Shown: piece after piece, positions 11,955 to 23,559 of the stretch
Numbering within the stretch: position 1 is the first letter of the stretch
Layout: every line of letters starts with the position of its first letter
Notes under the pieces: model-generated
Told to the model about the DNA's origin: nothing
The model's database searches: none
What the model saw: only the letters and a program-made list of their open reading frames with translations
Translations under genes and position numbers: made by a program
From: Corbicula japonica
Taxonomy: Eukaryota > Mollusca > Bivalvia > Venerida > Cyrenidae
Direction: 5' to 3'
NCBI GenBank assembly: GCA_038501625.1
Contig: JAZAYU010000015.1
Location: 4,300,991-4,364,990 of the forward strand
Length of the DNA: 64,000 nt

Positions 11955-12293
11955 CTCTGTTGAAATACATTCTCAACAAACTGTCATCTTTGAATAAGTA
12001 AAGGGACAAGAAAGGAATCCACATTTCATTCAAAATTTTCTTCTTTTTATTATTATAAAATATTGCGTAAAACCTAGATATTACCGTTTAATTGTTTATA
12101 GGTATAAAAAACAAAAGAGAGATGAAAAAAGTGCTCCATTAAAACCTTAATATTTCAAGTGCATGTACGTGTATTAAAGTATATAACACTTTCATGACAT
12201 TAAGTCAAAGGATACACATCATTGTGAGTTAATACTTATATAACGCTTCAGTTGAAAGACAAAGATCTGCTGGCTTGCAGTATAACTTCAAAA
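11955..12293. other. Intergenic or 5' part of integrase gene; nothing recognised
   Basis: AT-rich sequence. No further integrase exon could be identified with confidence. Confidence 0.4.
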
Positions 12294-12410
12294 TCGGCAA
12301 GTTGTAGCAAGTGATAAATCGTAAGTTGTAAGTAGCAAATAACACATCGTAAGTCATAAGTTGTAAGTCGAAAGTCGCAAGTCGCATGTCCCCCCAGGAA
12401 TTCCGTAATA
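12294..12410 (-). repeat. Dispersed CGACTTACAACTTA repeat, copy 2 (inverted)
   Basis: Reverse complement of the element at 2150-2280. GTCCCCCCAGGAATTCCGTA closes it at about 12390-12408, with degenerate AAGTCGTAAGTTGTAAGT words before it. Shared flank plus shared word array in opposite orientation 10 kb apart shows a mobile family. Confidence 0.6.
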
Positions 12411-12420
12411 AATAGATGGA

Positions 12421-12540
12421 AAAGAACTTTGAAAGACACCGAATACGAAAAACATGAAGCTATAACCAGGCTCGATTTCATTGAGTCTGTTCATGGGCAG
12501 TTATGAAAATGAATACTACTGTCCATACCGCGTGGGTCCG
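12421..12540 (+). repeat. Short dispersed hairpin repeat (family R1), diverged copy
   Basis: R1 is about 155 bp. It begins near GGGAACTTTGAAAGCC, carries a hairpin CAGGCTCGGTTTGATTGAGCCTG-like stem and ends near TTTACACCAATAAACAGT. This copy keeps ACTTTGAAAGACACCGAA, the AGGCTCGATTTCATTGAG stem and the CAGTTATGAAAATG part, and loses the 3' end. Other copies: 20257, 29565, 35607, 46441/49146 and 54951. Confidence 0.6.
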
Positions 12541-12604
12541 AACATTAAAATAATAGTATATTTCGAATGCTTATTAGGTTCCAAGAAATATCATGGAACA
12601 GTAG

Positions 12605-13075
12605 TTATACAAATTTAAGTTCATAATGTTCACCGTCAAACGCACGCAAACTGTTGACCGTCAAATGCACACAGTCATATTGTTCAACGTCGAATACAAA
12701 CATAATTTTCGTCGTCAAATGCACACATAATGTTCTCTTGCAAATGCACGAAAAATGTCCACCGTCAAATGCACACATAAAGTTCACCGTCAAATGCACA
12801 CATATTGTTCACCGTCGAAAACACGCATAATGTTCACCTGTAAATGCACAAAAAGTCCACCGTCAAATGCACACATAATATTCACAGTCAAATGCGCACA
12901 TGATGTTCACCATCACATGCACAAATAATGTTCATCGCCAAATGCACACATAATGTTCATCGCCAAATGCACACACTATGTTCACCTGAATCTGCACAAA
13001 AAATGGCCAACATCAAATGCACACATCATGTTCAACGTCATATATGCACATAATGTTCACCGTCAATACCACACA
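12605..13075. repeat. 25-bp tandem repeat, about 19 degenerate copies
   Basis: Unit close to CACCGTCAAATGCACACATA plus AAGTT, repeating every 25 bp with substitutions and small indels. Reading frames through it are repeat by-products. Confidence 0.85.
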
Positions 13076-13497
13076 TGTTCGCATTTGCCTTGACTCATTT
13101 TGTTTAAAATTATCATAAATACAAGTCATGTAAGTTTTACAATCTGCATTTTTGTCTGGCGTAAAAACTTCCATTATGACAATATACAAAAAAAATGTTT
13201 ACGGAATATTTTAAGGCGCCCACGATGCCCACATTCTACTACAAAACGACAGGAATGTGTTTAACAGTAGCGTCATCGAGATTGTACTTGGCAGGAATAC
13301 AAATACTGGATCTGTCATGCGAAACGCTACAATGAATGGAATCATCTTAAAGGAAAACTGGGTTAACTTTGTTTGTCTGGTTATTTGTAGTTATAATCAC
13401 TATTTCGTAACAAAGCTTGTGTGTCAGGCCACGAAAACTGTTCATACTAACAATTTGTATAGTGTGCTTTTGCTTATAACATTGTCTAGCGGATGGT

Positions 13498-13690
13498 TGG
13501 GTTGGAGTTATTTAGTGGCAAATTGTTATGCCACTGACCGTTCCAAGGCAGTTACTCTTAAGATTCTCATTTTCGTTTATTGTTTGTGGTTTCTTACTTG
13601 AAACTGATATTTTGATACTCTCTTTTCTTCTCAAAATTGAGGATGTAGCAATTCCAGATATGCATATTTCACTTTTTGATAACTGGTCCC
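13498..13690 (+). repeat. Dispersed ~300-bp repeat (family R2), partial
   Basis: R2 copies share CTGACCGTTCCAAGGC, a pol III B-box-like GGTTTAAACCCC in fuller copies, and a 3' part GATATGCATATTTCAC. Here the middle and 3' parts are kept. R2 is present at least eight times in the window in both orientations, which suggests a SINE-like or other short mobile family. Confidence 0.6.
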
Positions 13691-13978
13691 GAAGACGGTT
13701 TGTGCCAAATAATAAATTCTACAATCAGCGTTTTTAAAAACTATTGTGTTTGTTTTCTGTGTCCCCGTTAAATGTAAATTTTGGCGTGTTTGTCATGAAG
13801 GAATTGGAGAAATTGATTATTGCACCTCTACTTCTCATATGTAGTCATGTGTATTGTTAAATGGGGACTATAAATTGATAAATACAAATTACTGTCAGTT
13901 ATATTAATAGCGATAATAATACATTCGTCGCTTTTTAGGTGCCGGCAGTTCTGGATCCAAATGTATATGGGACGTTTT

Positions 13979-16261
13979 GGATATCCTGGAGTGGAGGCTG
14001 TGTCAAGGTAAAGTATCTCAGTAGAGATACACTCCAAGGTATGTAAATAGAGAGGTATCCTGGAGTGGTGGCTGTGTCAAGGTAAAGTATCTAAGTAGAG
14101 ATACACTCCAAGGTATGTAAAAAGAGATATCCTGGAGTGGTGGCTGTGTCAAGGTAAAGTATCTAAGTAGAGATACACTCCAAGGTATGTGAAAAGAGAT
14201 ATCCTGGAGTGGTGGCTGTGACAAGGTAAGGTATCTAAGAAGAGATACACTCCAAGGTATCTAAATAGAGATATCCCGGAGTGGTGGCTGTGTCAAGGTA
14301 AAGTATCTAAGTAGAGATACACTCTAAGGTATGTAAAAAAAGATATCCCGGAGTGGTGGCTGTGTCAAGGTAAAGTATCTAAGTAGAGATACACTCCAAG
14401 GTATGTAAATAGAGATATTCTGGAGTGGTGGCTGTGTTAAGGTAAAGTATCTAAGTAGATATACACTCCAATGTATGTAAATAGAGATATCCTGGAGTGG
14501 TGGGTGTGTCAAGGTAAAGTATACACTCCAAGTTTTGTAAATAGAGATATCCCGGAGTGGTGGCTGTGTCAAGGTAAAGTATCTAAGTAGAGATACACTC
14601 CAAGGTATGTAAAAAGATATCCTGGAGTGGTGGCTGTGTCAAGGTAAAGTATCTAAGTAGAGATACACTCCAAGGTATGTAAATAGAGATATCCTGGAGT
14701 GGTGGGTGTGTCAAGGTAAAGTATCTAAGTAGAGATACACTCCAAGGTATGTAAATAGAGATATCATTGAGTGGAGGCTGTGTCAAGGTAAAGTATCTCA
14801 GTAGAGATACACTCCAAGGTATGTAAATAGAGATATCCTGGAGTGGTGGCTGTGTCAAGGTAAAGTATCTAAGTAGAGATACACTCTAAGGTATGTAAAA
14901 AAAGATATCCCGGAGTGGTGGCTGTGTCAAGGTAAAGTATCTAAGTAGAGATACACTCCAAGGTATGTAAATAGAGATATTCTGAAGTGGTGGCTGTGTC
15001 AAGGTAAAGTATCTAAGTAGATATACACTCCAATGTATGTAAATAGAGATATCCTGGAGTGGTGGCTGTGTCAAGGTAAAGTATCTAAGTAGATATACAC
15101 TCCAATGTATGTAAATAGAGATATCCTGGAGTGGTGGGTGTGTCAAGGTAAAGTATCTAAGTAGAGATACACTCCAAGGTATGTAAATAGAGATATCATT
15201 GAGTGGAGGCTGTGTCAAGGTAAAGTATCTAAGTAGAGATACACTCCAAGGTATGTAAATAGAGATATTCTGGAGTGGTGGCTGTGTCAAGGTAACGTAT
15301 CTAAGTAGATATACACTCCAATGTATGTAAATAGAGATATCCTGGAGTGGTGGGTGTGTCAAGGTAAAGTATACACTCCAAGTTTTGTAAATAGAGATAT
15401 CCCGGAGTGGTGGCTGTGTCAAGGTAAAGTATCTAAGTAGAGATACACTCCAAGGTATGTAAAAAGATATCCTGGAGTGGTGGCTGTGTCAAGGTTAAGT
15501 ATCTAAGTAGAGATACACTCCAAGGTATGTAAATAGAGATATCCTGGAGTGGTGGGTGTGTCAAGGTAAAGTATCTAAGTAGAGATACACTCCAAGGTAT
15601 GTAAATAGAGATATCATTGAGTGGAGGCTGTGTCAAGGTAAAGTATCTCAGTAGAGATACACTCCAAGGTATGTAAATAGAGATATCCTGGAGTGGTGGC
15701 TGTGTCAAGGTAAAGTATCTAAGTAGAGATACACTCCAAGGTATGTAAAAAGAGATATCCTGGAGTGGTGGCTGTGTCAATGTAAAGTATCTAAGTAGAG
15801 ATACACTCCAAGGTTTGTAAATAGAGATATCCTGGAGTGGTGGCTGTGTCAAGGTAAAGTATCTAAGTAGAGATACACTCCAAGGTATGTAAATAGAGAT
15901 ATCCTGGAGTGAAGGCTGTGACAAGGTAAAGTATCGAAGTAGAGATACACTCCAAGGTATGTAAATAGAGATATCCTGGAGTGGAGGCTGTGTCAAGGTA
16001 AAGTATCTCAGTAGAGATACACTCCAAGGTATGTAAATAGATATATCCTGGAGTGGATGCTGTGTAGATGTTAAGTTTCTAAGTAGAAATACACTCCAAG
16101 GTATATAAATAGAGATATTCTGGAGTGGAGGCTGTGTCAATGTAAAGTATCTCAGTAGAGATACACTCCGAGGTGTGTAAATAGAGATCTCCTGGAGTGG
16201 TGGATGTATCAATGTAAAGTATCTAAGTAGAGATACACTCCAAGGTATGTCAATTGAGATA
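13979..16261. repeat. 72-bp satellite array, about 32 units with higher-order duplication
   Basis: Unit of 72 bp around TCCTGGAGTGGTGGCTGTGT, CAAGGTAAAGTATCTAAG and GATACACTCCAAGGTATG. TGGAGTG and CACTCCA lie within each unit, so one unit can fold on itself. A shortened unit that lacks TCTAAGTAGAG-type sequence (AAGTATACACTCCAAGTTTT) occurs at 14521 and again at 15371, in the same surrounding order. That indicates duplication of an 850-bp block inside the array. Because 72 is divisible by 3, one minus-strand frame stays open for up to 277 codons. That does not by itself indicate a protein. Confidence 0.95.
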
Positions 16262-16857
16262 AACACTTTTCACTTTTGTTAGGCACTTAGGCTCTTGTGG
16301 TTCAAGTTTTCATATTGCATAAATAAACACCTGATACGACGAGCTTTGTTTGTAGATTCGTAGTTGGTCTAAGTAGAGGTTTAACGTATTTTACCTCACC
16401 TCATCCATCTAGTTCTAATTTCAATTGCACCATTAAGGTTGCACAATTTGGAATGTTCCAAATACGTATCATTTACATATACTGAGCCAAAATAAAAAAT
16501 TGACAAACTAACACGGAAAGCTAATATTACATAAATAATGCCAGTGAATGCAAATATCTGGCGGAATTTGATCACCAATATGTTTATTTTGAAAGTTGTC
16601 GGTTCAGTATCTATCTGTTTTAAAAAGAAACTCAGAAAAAACGTTGTTTTAGAAAATTGATCGTTGGATTTTTTTTATTTAAATAAAAGGGAGGTAATTT
16701 GCTAAAACGGACAATTTATTTATTGTATATTATTTATGTTGCAGTATTGTGCTTTAAAAAGTCTGTTTTTCCTTCTGTACATGCCATAAACTGTTTTATT
16801 TGGCGATAAAGTAGTTAGTTTGAGACTTTTAGGTTAAAAATTATCTTTGACAAAATG
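16262..16857. other. Intergenic; nothing recognised
   Basis: AT-rich, no gene or repeat identified. Confidence 0.4.
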
Positions 16858-16869
16858 TAGTACATGCAA

Positions 16870-17113
16870 AAAAATGAAATATGCATACCAGGAATGCCAC
16901 ATCCAGCATAAACAGCCTTCCCACACAGCCAAAAAGTAGTGAGGAAAAGAGAGCATGGTATTAATAACAAAAGTGAGAACCAGAGGGGTTACAGCCTTGG
17001 AACGGTCAGTGTCAAAACAAATTGCCACTGGGGATTTATACCAGGTTCTAGGGCGCTCCAACCTCATACTTGCCTCAACAGGTTCTCATATCACAAAACA
17101 AGTACAAATTGGC
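16870..17113 (-). repeat. Dispersed repeat R2, long copy
   Basis: Minus-strand copy containing the 3' GATATGCAT-like end, the CTGACCGTTCCAAGGC block and the CCTGGTATAAATCCCC B-box-like block, ending near the TATGAGAACCTGTTG motif. Reading frames here are by-products of the repeat. Confidence 0.7.
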
Positions 17114-17890
17114 TTGGTGAAATAACTCCAACCCACCCATCGACTCAACAATTTTGCATACAAAAGCAAACAAACATATAAAACATAAGAAGGTAATAGC
17201 ATAGCAAAGCCAAAGGGCGAGTACTCAATGATCTTACCGAAACCAGAGCACCTTGAGTAAAATCAGCAAGCACACGATGACAGGGGTAAAAGAAGCAAAT
17301 CGAGATTCATGGTTCTTTTAAGAAAATTTTTCCCCCATAAACCTCATTGTGCCAGTTGTGCACACTTAAAGTGACAGGTGATTTGAGTCGGGACTTTACA
17401 TGTTTACAATGCACTGTTGAAGTATTCCTCTTATTGTACTGAGAATTATAGCAGTCGTCAACTCTGCCATTTGAATCGGAAATGAAAAGTTTGAAACCCA
17501 GCCAACATTAACTAAACATTCGATATAAATAATTTGGTCCGAATAATGTACACTAGCTATTCGAGGTAATTGTTTACTGAACCTTAGAGCTCCGTACACG
17601 TGTCAAACATACGACACACAAAACGTTAAACTTAGGACTCCTGAAACCTTTAACCAATGCATAATGGCCTTGCTATTCAACGGGTACACTTAGTTTAATT
17701 ATATCTGATCTACAGACAAACTTGGGGTAGATCATTATGCGAAAACATGTGTCTAAACCTTGGAGTAAACAAAAAAATAAGATGTAATCGTGTTTTTAAT
17801 TTGAACACAAATATTAAACTAAGGATTTTTAAAAAAAAAACAGTGCACGTGAAATTTTAGATTTATCTCATAAAGTCTATATTTTTTTAG
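17114..17890. other. Intergenic or intronic; nothing recognised
   Basis: No coding signal. It ends in the polypyrimidine tract and AG just before the exon candidate at 17891. Confidence 0.4.
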
Positions 17891-18016
17891 GTTGGAAAAG
17901 GAAAAATCGTAGGAACAGATGTTATTCTGGAATGGTGCAATCTTACTTTTCCAATTAGTGGTATGAGGATCGGCTACGGCTGGGGAAGTGACGGCTACTT
18001 CAAATTCCGTCAGTAG
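17891..18016 (+). CDS. Orphan terminal exon candidate, unknown protein
   Basis: After a TATTTTTTTAG acceptor, a phase-0 frame of 41 codons runs to TAG 18014-18016. It starts VGKGKIVGTDVILEW and ends with a glycine- and aromatic-rich GYGWGSDGYFKFRQ. The sequence is GC-richer than its surroundings and protein-like. The ending is loosely reminiscent of the WGxxWGxxGYF segment of papain-type peptidases, but the catalytic context is absent, so no family is assigned. No upstream exon was found; it may be the last exon of a gene starting before the satellite array, or a relic. Confidence 0.4.
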   Translation, partial: VGKGKIVGTDVILEWCNLTFPISGMRIGYGWGSDGYFKFRQ

Positions 18017-19025
18017 ATTCTAGTATTGTTCAAATATTGTTTACATGTAGACGCTTTTTATCGATCGTCTTTAAAGTTGTTTCTTTTCCATAATCTTTTA
18101 TTTAGTGTTATTGATTTAGCGGTCATAAAATAAGGCTTCGAATTTAGACTTGAAAAAAACAATAGTTTTTAATGATACCATTGGGCATGATCGTGGTATG
18201 TATTGTTTAATTATCGAACGAACTATTAACGATGCCATTATTTTTAAATCAAGTTTGTTGTATGTCGATTCACCCATAAATGGGGTCACCGGTAAAAGGG
18301 CATGAAACGAAAAAAAAAGTTTGATAAACAGTATAATATGTGTGATATTTCTTGAGCTGTTGCTTTAAACTCTAAAGCTGTTATAACATTAAAACATTAA
18401 ACTATGATTTTTAATGACGATTTTAAGATATACGTTTGTATGTTTTTAGAAATCTGACCTTGTGATCGGACCTGAGGTTGTCTGCTATATTTGAATAGGT
18501 ATGTCGCTTATTAAGAAAATTTTGCTTCATGATTTATCAATCTGGTTATATGGTAGATTTCCACATAAAAAACATTGCAATTGCAAGGCAAGCATCCAAG
18601 CGTTCGCACTGCATACACGAAGACCATTTAAACTTTTATTTAAAAGAAACACTAGTTAATGACTTGAAATGGAAATAAAATGGATGCATGATCTTAATAT
18701 ATCGTCGCCTTGGTGCAATAACGGTATATCTCTTTCATATTTCAATGGTACTTTTACCGTTTTTGCATTAAGGTGACGATATTAATAAGCATGATGTTTT
18801 TTACATTGATAATGATGTGTCTTCTTTTCTACACAACGTACTTTAGATACTCAACAAACAAACGATATCGCGTTATATATTGTAAGAAATATTAACCATA
18901 TTTAATTTAATACAGCCTATTAAAATATCAACTTACATTTTATTATTGACATTTAAGTAAGTAATTTACCGAAAAATTATTGTTTTATACAATAGTGATT
19001 ATTAGACATTTTTTTCATTTTGCAG
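18017..19025. other. AT-rich stretch between two exon candidates
   Basis: No gene or repeat recognised. It ends in a good pyrimidine tract and TGCAG. Confidence 0.4.
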
Positions 19026-19103
19026 ACTTATAGTGTGCAGGACGAAATCATTCAGACAAAAATGGGATACAAAAGAAAATTTGGAGCTAAGAATCTCGAA
19101 TAA
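19026..19103 (+). CDS. Short terminal exon candidate
   Basis: After TTTTTTCATTTTGCAG, a phase-0 frame of 25 codons (starting TYSVQDEIIQTKMGYK, basic near its end) runs to TAA 19101-19103. An AATAAA follows at 19261-19266. It could be an alternative last exon to 17891-18016, or chance. Low support. Confidence 0.25.
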   Translation, partial: TYSVQDEIIQTKMGYKRKFGAKNLE

Positions 19104-19699
19104 TGATATATCATGGTGTTAATTTTATTTACTCTTCCAAAACAAAATGATATTTGTTTTGATATTTGGTTCTTTTAAAATGATTGGTTTAACTTATCAC
19201 AAATACCCTTTTTAATTGTATCCATATATTCTGCGTGTATAGCCTTCCGTACAGTTTTTCAATAAATTTGTGAACAAACTTATTTATGCATACTGTTTAT
19301 CGCGGCTGTTGAAATATGTTTACTTAATTAAAACGGTTTAAAAGGGTTTACCAAATGGATTTGTTCTCCAATCGCAACAACATACTACGAAAAACTTGAC
19401 GTCAAAATAGTCCAGAAATTTAAGATTCAAATGTTCACTTCTGATCATCGTTTTTCTTGATATAAACCATTGGTCGGACCGACCCTTTACTGCCAAGTGT
19501 TTTTTTGTTTCTTTTTCTTCTACGCAGCTCTGTTTTAAACGTGTTTGATATTTTGTTGTATATTACATGTAATTAAAGCATAAAATTAGATATGAAATAA
19601 GTTTTTATTGTCTGTTAACACGACCTATGTTATTTTCATATTGATTGACCCTGCATTGAAGAAACTCTTTGATTAAGAAACTTTAAACTGAATAGTACT

Positions 19700-20150
19700 G
19701 TTGACTTTGTTATTTTGAAGATAACATTAACCAGTATTTACACTCACTCATACACGAATGTCTACAATGTATAACTATATAACACCGTGATCAAATGGCC
19801 TTTCAAGGTCTATCAATATCAAGCTTCAGGCTAGGATTTCTATCTGCCAAGAACATTTTAATGTATAGATAACTAAGGCCATTAAAATAGGGCGGCAGCG
19901 CCTAGCCAACCATAAAAGAGACAGATACAGTACATGCCATCCATATTTCAGGTTCAAGCCTTTATATTGCCATCCACAATTTAAATAAGCATATTACCGT
20001 CAAAGGAGGTAAAACTTTAAACTAATCAGTAATTTTGAATTTGTTATTTTGAAGTTGACATTAACCAGTGTTTACACTCATTATACACTTATATCTATAA
20101 CTATATACACCGCGATCAATGACATTTCAAGGGCTATCAGTATAATTATA
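19700..20150. repeat. Diverged direct duplication, ~338 bp apart
   Basis: TGTTATTTTGAAGATAACATTAACCAGTATTTACACTC at about 19705 recurs in diverged form at about 20043, together with the following CCGTGATCAAATGGC and TTTCAAGG(T/G)CTATCA blocks. Sequence between the copies is not otherwise recognised. Confidence 0.6.
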
Positions 20151-20256
20151 CAAACGTTTATGGCGCCATTTCATGCAAATTTTCTGCAAATTTTCTGTAA
20201 AATCACACAGTGTGCAATTAAAGCCTACAATAAAAATACCATTTGTTTATACCGCT

Positions 20257-20414
20257 GAAAAGGGAACTTTGAAAGCCATCGAACTCAACAAATATGAATA
20301 TTGCAGGCTGGGTTTGGTTGAGCTTATTCATGAACAGTAATGGAAATGCATATTACTGCCCACGCCGCCTTAACTCGGGTTGAGCGCAAATCAATATTTA
20401 CACCAATAATCAGT
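20257..20414 (+). repeat. Dispersed hairpin repeat R1, full-length
   Basis: Runs from AAAAGGGAACTTTGAAAGCC to TTTACACCAATAATCAG, with the AGGCTGGGTTTGGTTGAGC stem and the ACTGCCCACGCCGCC block. It matches the copy at 54951-55110 over its whole length. Confidence 0.75.
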
Positions 20415-20756
20415 TCAATTTTGACCACCCCAAAAAATCGTATGCATATGGCGGTGGACATGGTACCTTCGGTGCGGTATTTTCAAATTAATACCATTCC
20501 ATGTTCAGCGGCGTAAGATCCCCGGATAATAGGATAAGTTTTTCGTAAACGAGGAAACAATGGGCGGAACTAAACAGATTAGAATTTTGACCGGGATCTT
20601 AAAATAAACATCCTGCGTATCACGGACGACGTTTATGGCAAAAGTTTAAAAGCAGGAATTCTATCCTTGGAGTGAGTGAACAATTTCCAAATCTATATTG
20701 GCTGGGAAAGTGAAACCACCATCTCAAAACTGGGCGAAATATTAAAACAAATGTAA

Positions 20757-20885
20757 TTTTAGAAGTACTGTCAACATAGTACATAAGTACCGTGCTCAAC
20801 GACCTTCAAAAGACGTTATTGATAGCAGCGCTGATTTGGGGAGACGTTTTTCAGCCGGCACAAACAACGCTACTGTGATTGTGAA
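20757..20885 (-). repeat. Fragment of tRNA-SINE tail (family R3)
   Basis: Shares the GGGGAGACGTTTTTCAGCCG and CGCTACTGTGA end with the tandem SINE units at 44797-45500, much diverged. Confidence 0.4.
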
Positions 20886-21094
20886 AGTGATGAAAAGAAA
20901 TATATTATAATAAATACAGTGCAATGGTCCGAACATGTATACTATCCTTATTAAAATAGTGTGTGTTTTTTTATAAAACAAAGTGTCTGTTAATATATGC
21001 CAGTATCGTAATTTATATGTTTATCAACAAACAATGAAAGCAGTATAAAATTATACAGAGGGAAAAAAATTATATTCTTTTTATCACTTTCGTC

Positions 21095-21240
21095 AACTGT
21101 TTGTGGTGACTATTTCGAAGTGAATCATTTATAACCCATGCTCTCTTCCTCGCTAGAGATTTTAGCTGTGAGGGGAGGCTGTGTTTTCGGGATGTGACTA
21201 TTTTTGATTATGAATATTCACTTTTTCAGCAGCTAAGTCC
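21095..21240 (+). repeat. Dispersed repeat R2, partial
   Basis: Keeps CCATGCTCTCTTCCTC, GAGGGGAGGCTGTGTTTT and the 3' TATTCACTTTTTCAG end seen in the copy at 40740-41045. Confidence 0.5.
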
Positions 21241-21669
21241 AGAAAATCGGAATATAAACTAATTACAGATAGTTTTAAAATCTTAAAACCGCTGTATGTA
21301 TAATATTTTGCACTCAATGAATTGTTCTAGTTCTTCAAACAAAGTTTTTGGTGATTAATGATTATTTTTCTAGGATGATACATGATTTAATAAACTTTAT
21401 ATAACAAGATAACGAATGGCGTCAAACTTGTTGAAGATAATAACAATACCTGTTGAACCTTGTTAGAATAGAAGGCCATCAATATTCAAAGCAACAAAAT
21501 CAGACAAAAATCACCGATATATGTATTATAAACAATAGAGTAACCGTTGCCCTTTGAACATACTTTACGTTAACTATATCTCAAATACAATAGATACATA
21601 AATTCCTTGTCGTTCATTTAAAGTGGTAAATTCATTCCACCAAAATAACTAAATACTACTGTGTTTAAA

Positions 21670-23244
21670 ATGAAAATTCAACAGGTTTTCAGTTTTGCTT
21701 GCCTTGTTACTAGGATATTGTCAAACATTTTATTTTAATAAAACAGACAGTGTTGAAATTTGTCAACGCTATGGAGGTCTTTTTTCTGAACAGAACTTTT
21801 TCGAACGTAATGGTGTGTACCATTTTGAAGACAATTCTTATACTATAGACTGGAAAATATTGAATGGTGAATCAGTTTGGATAAATGGCTACGTAGAATA
21901 CGCTAATGTGACAATTTTTATTGGCTGTTATATATTATCGCCTACATTTAATCGGATTCCGGTTAATCAAGCAGGTGTTTATATCTGTTCAAAGACCTGT
22001 GTTGAATTATATCCGGTGTATGATTATATTTACATCGGTATGAATAATCATGAATGTATCTGTTTTACAAAAAGCCAAATAACTGAGTTAAAAACAACGA
22101 ATGTTTGCGACATAGCTCTTCCTTATCATCTGAGATATAATGATACAAACAACAGCACATATTTTGCAGTATACAGAGTTATACAAACCAATAGATTGTC
22201 GAGTCATCAGCAATGTGAAACTGTCAAAAATTACAAGTCAATTGGTGTAATTAAAACAGAATCATGTTACAATATGCATGCGTTTGGGTTTATATGCTCA
22301 GCGGTTGACTCCGATCAATGGGACCCATACTGCTCTTTGATATTTGGACCGTCTAAGGTTTGTATTGCGCACAATTTATCAACGACTTGGTTACAAGCCC
22401 AGAATCAATGCTTAGATCGTTCTGGTTTTTTGTTTGATGTTGCGCTTCAACGTGAAATATATCACGTTTGAAACCTCTTCAACAATACTGGATTGGAGGA
22501 TTTCGTAGTTTCAGAATAACATCAACGTACCCCATTGAAAGAAATATTTCAACAGCCTGTCTGGCTGCAACTCGTGTTGGAGACAAACTTTTTCTTGATC
22601 CAGACGACTGTGCAAAGACAAAGAGAGTGCTTTGTGCGAAAGGCTTATATGATGTATTGATCAAAAACAATACAATATCGACAGTTGTTGACAAATCAAC
22701 TGTTGCAAGAACAGAGTCATATAAACATTATAAGCAGACTACATTTTCAAATGAAGAGAATGTGACATTAGATATGACTGAACCATTATCTACGTATTTT
22801 GAAAACATGACACTAGATACTCGTACAACTTCAACTGTATATTCACTTAATGAAAATGAACAAAATAGAACAAAGAAGGATTTTGTATATTATCATCAAT
22901 TCGTTACAATTACTTTATATATAGTTCTCTTATTGATAGCTTTGATTTCGATAGTATGCTGTATTTACTGGAAAAGGAAATTTAGAGACCGCAAAATGGT
23001 TGATACAGATCGGGAAATGGCGAATACCAATCCTCCTGTGAACAATCTTGACAACTATAATAACGGTACTAATTCTGGTATATATGACAACTTATATGCT
23101 ACTGTTACAACAACAGAAGCAACTGAATATGAAATTTTTATCAGCCCAATTCTTTCAGCAGAAAAGTCACCAAATAATGCCTATAATGAAGAACCTCTTA
23201 ATATGGACCATCTTCCGTCTGACTATTTAACACCAGTGGCGTAG
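21670..23244 (+). pseudogene. Frameshifted WSC/C-type-lectin-like receptor (paralog 1)
   Basis: Homologous over its full length to the intact genes at 33818 and 38684. The ATG at 21670 matches their start, but an extra base near 21730 throws the signal peptide out of frame. A second indel near 22455 ends the frame in TGA 22469-22471 while the rest is open from 22468 to 23244. Conserved parts remain: YGGLFSEQ, SVWINGYVEYA, FIGCYIL with clustered cysteines (WSC-like), TWLQAQNQC, YWIGGF, LDPDDCAKTKRVLCAK, the transmembrane helix and the tail SGIYDNLYATV and DYLTPVA. The TEYESV motif of the paralogs is changed to TEYEIF. Two frameshifts point to a pseudogene; both lying in T- or A-rich sequence leaves assembly error possible. 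Confidence 0.8.
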
Positions 23245-23424
23245 ATCGTGAGGAAACTTGCGGAAGAAAAGTAATTGTTTACCTAACATTTCAACATCGA
23301 ATATTTTTTTTATAAATAAGATTCTTGCCGACAATCCTTAAACCGCTGAGGTCTTTTTGTTTGGCAAATGTCAACAATATGACTATTTAATATGTAAAAT
23401 TATACTCGATCTTGTTATTTCCAG
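23245..23424. other. 3' flank of paralog 1, shared with paralog 3
   Basis: CCGCTGAGGTC(T/C)TTTTG and the following 60-80 bp also follow paralog 3 at 40415-40500, showing that the duplication unit extends past the coding region. Confidence 0.6.
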
Positions 23425-23525
23425 CTAGCAAGTGTCATGATTTTGCCGCCGGAATGGTAGGTCTAGGCGCTGTCGACGTGGCGGTGCGGGTTCGCTCCCA
23501 GCTAGAGGAACTATCATTTTTAGCA
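23425..23525 (+). repeat. tRNA-derived SINE head (family R3), single
   Basis: GGTGCGGGTTCGCTCCCAGC is a B box identical to that of the tandem units at 44797-45500, preceded by TAGGTCTAGGCGCTGTCG. The A-box region is degraded. Not a functional tRNA. Confidence 0.6.
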
Positions 23526-23559
23526 ACTAAAACAGATGAGAAAAATAACATTGCTGATG

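Noticed and set aside
14018..16266. Long minus-strand reading frames (up to 277 codons) with 24-residue repeats
   Set aside because: They follow from a 72-bp satellite whose unit length is a multiple of three; no start, splice or composition evidence for coding.
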